NCBI RefSeq assembly: GCF_040954835.1
Contig: NC_090707.1
Coordinates: forward strand, 21,160,570 to 21,224,569
DNA length: 64,000 nt
Reading direction: 5' to 3'
DNA from: Lepisosteus oculatus
Lineage: Eukaryota > Chordata > Actinopteri > Semionotiformes > Lepisosteidae
The position numbers were made by a program, and so were the translations under genes. The notes beneath the pieces are model-generated. The model searched no databases. It saw only the letters and a list, made by a program, of their open reading frames with translations, and was not told where the DNA came from. Positions 12,101 through 24,100 of this stretch are shown in pieces. How positions within the stretch are numbered: position 1 is the first letter of the stretch; each line of letters starts with the position of its first letter.

Positions 12101-15100
12101 TTCTATACTCTACATTGACACCTTCAAAGTTTATATTAAAAAGTCACATGTGACCAATATTCCCCAAAACAGTTCTAGGAAAGCTTTGGTGACAATAAGT
12201 ATTTGTAGATAAAATATCCATATTTGGTGTTGCATGGCTGGAGCCCTGAGTTTGATTCCTGGGTTGCTATCTTTGTGGTGTTTGTATGTTCTCCTTGTAC
12301 TTGTGTGTGTTTCCTCCTGGTGCCTCCGTCTCCTCCCACAGCCCAGAGACATACTGATAGGGTGTCTGTGTGTGCCCTGCTTAGAATTGGCATCTTGGCC
12401 AGAGTGTATCCTGCGGTTCGCCGCTTGCTTGCCAGGATAGGCTCCAGTCCACCAAATGGATGGGTAAAGCATTCTGTCCATGGGTGGTGCTCTCAATTTA
12501 CCTGTGACAATTGTTTCATGTGGAAAACGTTTTCAAAGCTGTCCACCCTTTCTTGACCTTTGTTTAGAAAATCTTAATCGGCATGGTAAAAAGTTGAAGA
12601 AAAGCAACTGAGTTTCTGCAAGCCTTTGGGTGAGACTAATAAAGATGAAAGAGGTTTGGCAGGCTTGTAGTGGAAGGTGTGAGGAAGATATCTAAGAATT
12701 CTATATACTTTCATGTTTCTGAAATGTTTTTGTGTATTCCAAATCTACAGCAGGTGGAAATCTGCTCTTGGTTAAATGAAAGCTTCAGGTGATTTTGTGA
12801 AATTCAAGTGAATGTTTCAGGTATTTACTTGAATTTGTAGACTACCAAATGTGTCATAAATATATCAAGGGAACATCTTAGATGTGTTTCACATTATTTT
12901 TGTAAAAATTGTTTATCGACAGGTTTTTCAAAAAGTATGTGATGGTCCCATTTTAATTTCCATGTTGAGTGTAAGCATTAAAAGAAAAGATATTCAAAGT
13001 GTGGACTATTTGGTTATTCATCAGCTCGTTCAGATTAGCTCTCTGTGATGCTGAGTTTAAAAAGATGGTGTTATCTATACTTTAACTCTTTCAATTGGAT
13101 TTAATTCACCTGGTTGAGGAAATAGCTGGCAAGCTGATGTTATTACAAAGAACTGTCATCAAGCAATTGTCGGCAAGCAACTGTCACCAAGCAACTGTTG
13201 GCAAGCAACTGTCATGACACTGGAATTGTGAAATAAAAGATATCCCAAAGGTCTCTTGCCATAGTGCAAGCATTCAGAAATCACTATGATTTTTATTTTT
13301 CAGAAAAAGATACTGTCAGTCATTATGATACCGTACAATTTAGCACATGAACTGAATGATGATGAATACTTCTGACCTATAAAAGGGACATTTTACCACA
13401 TTGTATGTCCTAAAAAAATAAATAAGTTGAGACATGGATTTTATAATAATGGTTTAGCACAATCATATAGCAATGTCACTACAAAAACTAGACTAGATTG
13501 CTTAAAGCATGGATTTCATGCCACAGCTTCAAACTCCAGAAACTACTTTAAGTTTTCTTTCTTTTCTTGGATCCCTAATAACTTCAGGATCCCCAACAAA
13601 TATTACCCAGTTTTTAAGATATACTTAAATAAATAGAAACTGTAAGTAAATATTTTTTTCTGAGAAAGTTGTACTCCTCAAGTGTGTGCATTTTCTGATA
13701 AATTAACTTATGGTTTTATATTTACATATTGATTATGTTTAGGAAATGGTTCATTGAATGCTGGGAATTAACTCTGTAGTGGTTCATAGTCAGAATAGAA
13801 ACCATTTTGCAGTCCCGAAACAACCTGTTTTATTGAATTCATGGTCACGGGGGAGCCAGAGCATGCTACCTCAGCAAGCAAAAAGCCTAAGGTGGGGTTT
13901 GCCCTGGGCAGGATGCCAGTCCATCGCAGGGTAAACACAGATATGCCACACTCACAACAGGGCCAATTTTCCCAGAAGCCAATTAACCTACCATGACAGT
14001 ATGTCTTTGGACTGTGGGAGGAAACCCATGTGAACACGGGGAGAAGATAAAAACTCCAGGCAAAAATCACCTAGAGGGGCCTAAAGGCTGTGAGGCAGCA
14101 ATGTTAATCACTGCGCCTTTGTGCCATCGTACAAGGTTTTATATTATGATGTTCTTACGCATATTTCGGGCAGGGTGACGGGCAGGCCGCGCACTCTTCG
14201 CAATAGGGAGTCTTGTATCCTGCCTGGCACTGGCACACGTTGCACTCACAGCGGCCTCTGCCACTGCACACATTCCCCCGGGAGTTCTTGCAGTTCTCAG
14301 TAGATTTCAAGCACTGGCATGCGCTGCTTTCATAGTTAGGGTCGCAGATGCACTTTCCGCAGTCACATTTTCCGTGACCTGCCGACAGGGGATGGCATGA
14401 TTATTCAAATGCATCGCACACTCTTTGAACTGCCCCGAATTCACATGGTTTTCCTGACCTCCGCAAATCTTGCCGTCGTGCAGCTCGCAGCTCCTGTCGT
14501 CGCACTCGCAGTACTTCCCGTAGATCTTTCGGCCGTCTTCGCTCGCGTGGCAGTTGCAGATGCCGCACACGCAGTCTCCGAACCCCGAGCAGATGGTGCC
14601 GTTGTCTCGCTGACAAGCCTGGGTCAGGTCTCTCTCGGACTTGTCTCCGATTTTGCACTCACACCTCTGGCCGTTAAAACCTTGATTGCATCTTTAGGAA
14701 AAAGAAAAGAGATTGGATCAGTAGAAAGGACCGCCATTTTGGGAGCAAAATACAGCATTGGCCACTGCGTTTCCAAAATCACTGGGACTGCACAGTCAGC
14801 AGTGGTGATATTGTCTTGTCAACAGGCAGAAATGGAAGTTAATATTCAAGAAACTATATATATGACAGTAGGGAAAAACATTTTGTGAAGGTTTTCAGCC
14901 TCTCAGTGAGACTAACAGGTGTGACACAAATGATCAACACACTGCACATTTAGGGAAATCAGGTTGGTGGTGTTGCCCTGTTTATTTCCTGGGGAGATAT
15001 CTGTGTGGAGTTTGTATGCTCTCCACTTGTTTGTTTGAATTTTATCTTGGTGCTCCAGTTTCTTCCCACTGAAGAAAGACATACAGTACTGGTATTGTAC

Positions 15101-18100
15101 ATTGATTGGCTTCTGGGAAAATTGGCCCTGGTGTGAATGTGAACGTGTACAGTATGTGTCTGTGGTTGCCCTGCAATGGACTGTGCCTGTTGCTTGCCGG
15201 GCTAGACTCCAGCTCTCCCAAACCATGATTGAATTGGATGAAGAGGAAAAAAAAAAAGATGCATGGATCCCCTAAAGTGCCCCCTGCTTCAAATGATGGC
15301 CCAATCATTTGACTTTACTAATGCAATGTCTTAATGCAGTGGACAGTCCAGAATCAGGCTGACTGAAATATGAAAGGAAAACATTATTGTGAGACAAAAA
15401 AATGATCATTGAATCACAGCTAAGGTAAAGTTTAAATAAAATATAAATATATTTTAAATGAAATCAATGTATCTCTGAATGATTCAAGCGTTTAATGGAA
15501 CAATCATGCTATCAATTTCTAACCTCTTTACCATCTCTTTTCTCTTATCTTCATTGACCCCAACCACAAAGAAAATGTAGGTCATCACAGAAAATAATGT
15601 TCTGTTGTTTTATGTATGTTTTGTTGTTGTCATTGCCTGTCAATGATGCTGCATTAAATGTGTATCAACACAGAGAAGCACAAGGCTACTGGGTCTGATT
15701 AAGTCAGGGGTGTGCAGTATAAATAGAAACCTGTCTCTTATGTAGACGAGGGTAGCAGATGTCCATCATGTAAAATTGAGTGGGCAATGGTCAAATTCTG
15801 CTGCTGTGACAGCTCAGATGGGCCACCCCATCTGCAACACTATACTCTATATTTATAGCAGTATGTTGGCTAGAATGACAAACTCCATAGGTTCTACTGT
15901 AGTTACCTGTGTGATTACATACTAGTAACATGGAAAAAAGTTTCAGTCAAAATTACTGACAGAATTATGACATGGCCTCATTATTTTCATGTAAAATAAT
16001 GTGTTTTTCTTTGAGAGTTAAATAATTAATCTTTAGTTTTTTATTAGATTTTTCATAAAGCATAAAATAATATAATAATAATAATAATAATAATATATAA
16101 AGATAAAATATAAAACATATAACATAAATATAAAAAGATTTAACATTCTGTAAATAAGTAAAGCTGAATAATCTTTTACATTTTGGATTTATGAAATTCA
16201 AGAAAAAAAATTACCCGCATATTCCGCATTTAATATATCCACTCCCACTGCAGTATGGACTGTTAGTTTCCAAGGCTTCATCACATTCGCACTTACAGCG
16301 TGTTTCTATTTTCACAGTCAGTGTCTCTGTGAACCCCAGAGGTCTGATCTCAAAGGACTGGGGCTCTATGCATTTCTCTGCTGTTACTGTCACCTCAAAA
16401 ATAATCTGTGCCAAAAACAGAGGTCGAGGTCAAAAACTCTTTCTTATGCAAATATTACAGTGAAGAACAGTAAACTGAAATGATGTGTTGGAAGGAAAAA
16501 ATGCCTCAGCACTTTGGTTAAAGCTTAATAAACGTGGGAGAGAGACAAGACATGCAGAGTTGTTTGCCTGGCTGATGGAATTGGCAGCCTCATCAGATGA
16601 ATGTAACAAGACCCCTCCTCGGTAGTGTGGAGTTGCTGCACCGATGTACATGATGTGATGCAAGAGAGATTTGTAACGTTCTTTGTGTCTTAGGGGATAG
16701 CAAGCTTCTAGAATCGGTAATGCTCTCTGTAGAAACAGCGAAGTCATTTATCTCTAGTCCTTGTCCTGGAGGGCAGGCGTATCTGCAGGTTTTCTTTATC
16801 TCTTTAAAGCCTTGGAATCTGAGCAACTGGAAGAAACTGCTAAACTCATTCAATTATAGTAAGTCAACCATGAGCTTACTAAAATTTTTACAAGTCCAAC
16901 TTGCATTTGCCCTCCAGGATTAGGATTCGGAGTTCCCGAGCAAAGTAACAGACAAAAGTTGAGTCTTAGTACTGTAGGCACTTAACAAACTAAAGTTAAC
17001 AAAGGTATGTGAAGATAATGCAAGAAAGTATGAATACACTAATTATACCCTAGGATTAAGTTGGACCATCTCTAGCAGCCACACACTGATTCAACCAGAT
17101 GTTCACAGATGTCAGCAGATATATTGGGACCACTTAACACTTAGTTGTCATAATAATATGTATATCTGGATGGATGGTAAGCACTACTGAGTGCCCCTGC
17201 TCAGTTGGTCAGTGTTCTAGTATATAATGTATACAGTAACACTGTACATATTATATATACTGTACTGTACACTGTATTCACTTTACTTTATAATATACAT
17301 ATCTGGATAAGAAAACAGTCTAAACCCAATTATTATTTTTTACACGTACCCCATTTCACATTTAAGAGGAAATGTTTTCTTACCTCATCATTAATTTTCA
17401 CATTGTTACAAATTCCTCTGTCCCCACTTGCTACTGAACCATCACTACATTTTGATTTGTATGTGACTTTAACATTCTCTGGTAGTCGGTTGTGCTCTAG
17501 AATTACAGTTGAGGAAAGACTCTGCAAAATAGGGAGGTGTGTTTATTGATAAAGAAACCTTTAGTTTACATTTGGTTTGCAATTTGTCTTTATATCTGCT
17601 GCATTTAGATTAGAAGTGTGTTTTAATTAACCTGAACTGACCGAAAATACACAGTACAGTAAATTTACTAAGAATTTTAATTTCAGATAAAACTGTTTAA
17701 TTTCAGATAAAAAGTTAAAAACATATTTTCTAACATAAACAAATGGCAGTAAACATTTTTTATTACAGAACTGTTAATAGTGGGAAGTGCATAGCAGCAG
17801 TTCTGTATATCAAAGGGATATCTTGATGTTATTAATTGGTTGTTTCATTTAAATGCAGTCTGTTGTGGCTTGCATAACATGCCATTTTGTTCTCCAAAAT
17901 ACACTAATGCATAACTTTCATTACAGCAGTGCATATTATAAGTATATGATAAATATGTATATTTTATGTACACGTATATTTTGTATACACAAACAGAAAG
18001 TACTGTACATATATTTCTTTAAGATTAGGGTTAGTATTTGGGTTTGGTTTATTATTAACATATCTGTACCTTTAATAATATTATATCTTTACATTTAATG

Positions 18101-21100
18101 TTGTTAGAAACAATTACAATAAAGTGTTATAAATGTTGCTCATAAACTAAGGTTTTGTAAGGAATACGCCCCTGCACATAACAGGGATCTTGGCCGCCTG
18201 GGCTGACGAAGGTCTTCTTAAGCTCATCTGGCAAGACCCCTGTTGAGCGACATTGGAGACCCGCGTTTCACACCCACATGGTGGAGGGACGAACTGGGGT
18301 GGGAGTGGCGAGGGCACAGGCCCAGAGAACCCGAATCCGTTACAGTTTCATACAAGTTACATACGTATGCAAATAATGCATAAAGCAATTAATTTGTTTT
18401 TTTATTTTACTCTATATAAAGTTTTCAGAGCTTGAAATGCGTAAATAACTTACATCATAGGCACCTTGAATTAGAGATACGATGTTACTGGAGTCACTTG
18501 ATAGCACACCAACTGCAGACTTTGGAATCATTGTGCTTAGGTCCTATGAGTATAAGAGTAATGCATTAATAGATAATTAAACCACAATTTCTGTTCCCTT
18601 CACACATTTGGAGATTGGAGAAACCATAATAAACCTAATTCTGAAAAACCTAATGTACTGCATCAAAACAAATTCTGAAGACGTTCAATGATGAATATCC
18701 TAGTGAAGCTGCTTTCTAATAGAGATTCTTTGTATTATAAATACATGTGAATGTTTTTAGCAGAGCCATTAAGCTTTCATTTCGAATTGTTGTTTAGACA
18801 GAATCAATTGAACATGTTAAAATTACAGTAGATAGGTTTTGACTTTACATTTTAGCAAAACAGGGAGTATTTTTGGACATATTATGCAGAAAATTCACTG
18901 GAGTTTAAATAGTAAAAAAAAGTTATACCTTATATACATTTTGTACATTATCTGTCACTGCAAAAATGGGCTGGATGTTATTCTCTGATAATTTCTGCGC
19001 CAGCTGCCCAACAGAAGGGTAGTCCTAAAAAACAAAATAAAATAAACAATTTCCATTATTCAAGGGAAATTTGTATCTTATTGATCCAAGGGTCTCATCC
19101 AGCTGTTTTGCGAAAGAAGCCAGGGTATCAGCTTCCAAAATAGGTCTGGGTAGCTTGTTCCATATTCCCATAGCCCTTATATATGTATAATGAATACTTG
19201 TAATATACAAAGGTAACTGTAAAAGCTATCTGAAAAGTATAAGTATAAGTATCCTAGGAGTGTGGCTAGTATACTAGAAGTTATACATATAACCATTTTC
19301 TAACCTCTTTGCCCAAAACAGGGTGGTGGGGGAACCAGAGTCTATACTGGTTGCCAACAGGCTTAATGCAGAATACACCCTGGACAGACACCAGTCTGTC
19401 ACAGGGCACAAATAGACGCAAACACATTCACACCAGTGTCAAATTTTCCAAGAAGCCAATTAACCTACAAGGTCTTTGGACTTGTGGGAGAAAACCAACA
19501 CAAATATAGGAAGAACATACAATTACCACATAGATTGCACCCTAGGAATTCAACCCAGGACCACAGCATTGCGAGACATCAATGCTAACCACCAAGCCAC
19601 CGTGCAACCCATAACTTATATGGTAAAGCAAAATGCAGAATATGGACATCTTTAGCAAACAAGGAGTAAAACAGTAACATATGGCACTGTGCTTGAAAAA
19701 TGAACATGTAGCACTAAAACAAAAATCCCTGTGATGTGAACCTCTTGTGTAAGGATACAGACAGTGCTGGAGTACTGGTGATGAAAGACCAGAGAAGGCA
19801 TTAGAAGCATCTCAGAATCTGAAGTAATGAGGTAAGTTTCACTACAGGATGTTTAACCACAGAAAGATACGGGAGGTCAGTGCAATGTCAAAGCATGCAG
19901 AATCTGGAGGGAGGGGTTGGGGCAGGGTACAATTAGGGTGAAAGTGTTGGCTAAAAACAAGAATGACAGGGAAGGGAGCAGTTCTGGGGAGAACTCAGGT
20001 TGAAAATCAGGCTGAAAAGTGACACACAGAAAAGTCGACAGCTTGAAATGAACAGAATGCTTTGGAAAGAGGGGAGCAAAGACATGATATGAGAGATATG
20101 TTGTGTAGAAGCAAGAAAAACTAACTTTAGGAGAGGTGCTGCAATATATGTTGAACAGTTTCAAAGACTGTGTAAAAAAGGGCTACCATAGAACCCCAAA
20201 ATCAATGCACAACATCTTGAGAGAAGGAAGGCTTTTGAAGTTTACTGTAGCTTCTTTACTAACCGTAATAGACCTAATTCTTAAAAAGCTAACATACTGC
20301 ATCAAAACAAATTCTGTACTGCAGCTGCATTCTAGTAGAGTTCTTTTTATTAAAAATGTTGGAATGTTTTTATCTCCGTCTTATTTTCTGTTTTCAATAT
20401 TAATGTATAAACATAATTTATGAGACTCTACTTATTTTGTTTTTATAGTAATCCTGATATAGATTTTTGAAAATGAAAAACGCACCAGTTCATCACTTTT
20501 GGTGTAGCGATTATTCTCCAAATGACATTTCCCATCATTCGGGGTAAGAATGGCACCAAGTTTCCCATCACCAGCCATATGGAATCCAGCATCAGAGGCG
20601 TAGACCAGAAGGCGGGTATTATTCCCCCAGCCAATCTTATCCTGTAATTCAGACAAATCAGGTTTCTCTTTAGTGGCCTCAAAGGTAATTTAAAGCAGTA
20701 AATCCATACACCAAAAAACTCTGAAGTCTGAAAATACTGAAGTATACCGAGATGCCTGAAGTACATAAAAGCACTTCATACTTTCAGCTTAAAACTTTTC
20801 TTCATCAGCCAAAATTCACTGGCTGTTGAAATTAAAACTTTGAGGCCCTGCAAGCTGAAAAATAAAATAATTGTCGTTTAAAAACAGAAGGTTCTCAGAT
20901 CTTTTAAAATGGTTACATAAAATCTTTAAGATTACATGCTAAGGAAAAGTCCAAGATAAAAGATCTTTAAATCTGTGCTGAGTTGTTTTTTTATATAGAA
21001 GACCCTTCTAACATTGACTGGCAAGAAATTAAGAGTGGGAGTCCCCTCAGTTAATACTCAGTAGGTACAGAAGATACAAAAATGGGAATGCCAATTGTAA

Positions 21101-24100
21101 TGTAGGAAACATTATCAAATTATTGAATGCAACTACAGTATATAGAGCTTTAATCATTGTTTATTACCTTATCCTAGGCAGTTATACAGTAAATGCCTCA
21201 TTTCAGAAGTTTTTGATTTTATTTAAAGTAAACCTGATCTTGTGTTAATATGATCTTGTGTAATTGTTAAGTGAAATTGTTCCTCTGTATCTTTTTTTTT
21301 GCCATATTGACCTCTTTGTTGTCTGAAGTTGTCTTCTTCAGGAACTGGCCAGACCCATTCGGAGAGCTAATATCGATCAAAGAAACATACCCCACAGACT
21401 GCAGCTTGCATGATAGCGTCCAGGCCTCCCTCAGGTATGTCAAGGTTTCCTGAGATGAACTGCCGCGATACTTCCTGATTAAAACGATTTTCATCACTTG
21501 TCAGGCTCAGCACATGTTTATAGCCAAATGCTGGCTGACATGACAGTTCCTCTTGGGGGCATGGTTTCTTGAGTTTCTCTGGGTTGGTATTTGTGTATGG
21601 TAGAACAGTCTTGTCCACAAAAGATCCAAACCCTAAACAATGGATTAATATTGGTAGTTTATTTTTCAAAATAAATATTTTTAACCAGAGCTTTTCAGCA
21701 GTTAAACCAATTGACATCATTCGTTTTAGTATTTGTATGAACAACTCATTAAAAATAAAAGAGTAGGACCTGCAGTGAAGTAACAGGTGCATCACATGTT
21801 GTAACATTTTCACTACTCTTTTGATTAGAGTAGTCAACTCTCTGTTAAATTATAGTCAATAAGTCCAGTTTTAAAATTTTATCAAAGACCCACAATTATT
21901 TGTGTGAAACAGAACCTCCTGAACTCAGTTTTAAACCCTATTGCTGCTTGTTGTTCTCTTAACTGACTCCACAAAATCTTTTTTATAATGTAGAGTTCTA
22001 AGGATAAGTTTGATTATTCAGTCTCAGTGTTATATAAACATTTATGTTTTGTTATCTGCGTGTAAGACTTCTTTGTGTAAAGCCTAGAATTACAAATCTT
22101 TATTGTATTACACCAATTCAAAGGTAGGAGAAATATTTGTAACTGTAAACTCTCAAAATGTTTTTAATAATAATAATTGCTTACACTTATATGTGCTTTT
22201 CTGGACATTCCACTCAAAGCTCCCCTCCACCACCACCACCAATGTGCAGCATCCACCTGGATGATGCGACGGCAGCCATAGTGCGCCAGAACGCTCACCA
22301 CACATCAGCTATCAGTGGGGAGGAGAGCAGAGTAATGTAGCCAATTCATAGAGGGGGATTATTAGGAGGCAATGAGTGGTAAGGGCCAATGGGAAATTTG
22401 GCCAGGACACCGGGGTTACACCCCTACTCTTTTCGAGAAGCGCCCTGGGATTTTTAACGACCACAGAGAGTCAGGACCTTGGTTTTACGTCTCATCCGAA
22501 GGACGGCGCCTGTTTACAGTATAGTGTCCCCGTCACTATACTGGGGCATTAGGACCCACATGGACCGCAGGGTGAGCGCTCTCTGCTGGCCCCACTAACA
22601 CCTCTTCCAGCAGCAACCTTAGTTTTTCCCAGAAGGTCTCCCATCCAGGTACTGACCAGGCTCACACCTGTTTAGCTTCAGTGGGTTGCCAGTTGTGAGT
22701 TGCAGGGTGATATGGCTGCTGGTCACCCTGCAACTCACAGGTGGACAGTTAGTGGACTGTCCTCAAAAAACTCATAACACTGTACTGATAGTAGGGATAA
22801 GGTTCAGTTTTTTTAGAAATCATGTTCAGTTATTAATTTGCAGTATATTGCACTATTGATAGAGGCAGTCTGTCTGTCTGTTATTTTTTACTTAGTTTTA
22901 TTCTCTATATTTCTTCATGGACCAGCAGCAGCAACCAATACACTGTTGCGCTAGACAAAGATGACTTCGCAATTTTCCATGCTTCCTGAAACTTAGTTGA
23001 ACTGACAATGGCTATAACAAATGTCTGATTAATATTGCAAAACCTGAGGGGTGTGGGTGCAATATAGTGGAAAGAATATATAAAGAAAATAGGCAGATTA
23101 TGATTCCAGATGTGTAATGTGATTTTTTTAAATTTATATCAAATGTATTTTAAGGTACAGCACCACAAGGCATACCAAATCAAAGTTGCACTTTTTAAAG
23201 AACACCAGCAACACCGTCCACTTTCAATATTGCAAGACCACGCTTGAAAATTCCAGATTCCTTTAGAAAAGAGATGACAAGAAAGAGGTAAAAAGATAAT
23301 GTAGTAAGACGTTACCTATCTTTGCATGAAGTGTAATATCCTTCAGAGCATTTAAGATGTGTTCTCCGAGTGTTTTTACATTTTTCAAGTCATCTTTCAT
23401 GGAGTAGGAGAGGTCCATGAGGTAATACAGATCCACTGGGTAGCCTTGTGCTCTCTTAAATACGGCAGAGAAAGTGTTTGACCTGCCTAGAATGACAAAA
23501 ATTCACATTTCAATGTTCAAAACACTTTCCAGATTGTCGTACTGAATGTACATGAACCAATTAATTGTTTCTTTATATTAATTCACGATAAAAGGATATA
23601 TCAATATCTATATATACTGTATATATAGAACAACTGTATTCACAAGGCCTACACAAGGCTGTGATGGAGGACAAGGAACAAGGCCAGCAAAGAACAGGGG
23701 GCCAATATGCTCTCTTATCCCCACAAGTATATAAGATAAAAACAATTAAATATCTAAGCCAAGCAAAGTAGTCTACAAAGAAGAACATCAACAAAGTCCC
23801 CTAAGACTGTACTTTGAAAATACCCATGCAGCTCAGATCCAAATGAGGTACTGTAGGTTGGTCAGGCCCACTCTCAGAAGCAAAAATTGGTATTCCCATC
23901 AGGCAGTTAGCTTGATTTCTTTTCATCCTAACACAGCTGTGCAGTCAGTGTAGGAGACACTATTGGAGGCTTTGAACGGTTGACGCAAATTTTTTGTTAA
24001 ATTTTACATCGTAGTATATCCATTAGATAAATATACATTTACTTATTAAAAAAGACTAAAGCAAGGAAAAAAGCACTAACCAGGTCGTAGCACCATTTTG

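Noticed and set aside
14397..14888. 163-codon plus-strand open frame
   Set aside because: It is the antisense of itgb2 exon 12; the minus strand carries the conserved EGF cysteines and splice sites.
16720..16923. Plus-strand frame in itgb2 intron 10-11 region
   Set aside because: No splice sites or homology; adjacent frames on both strands are equally open.
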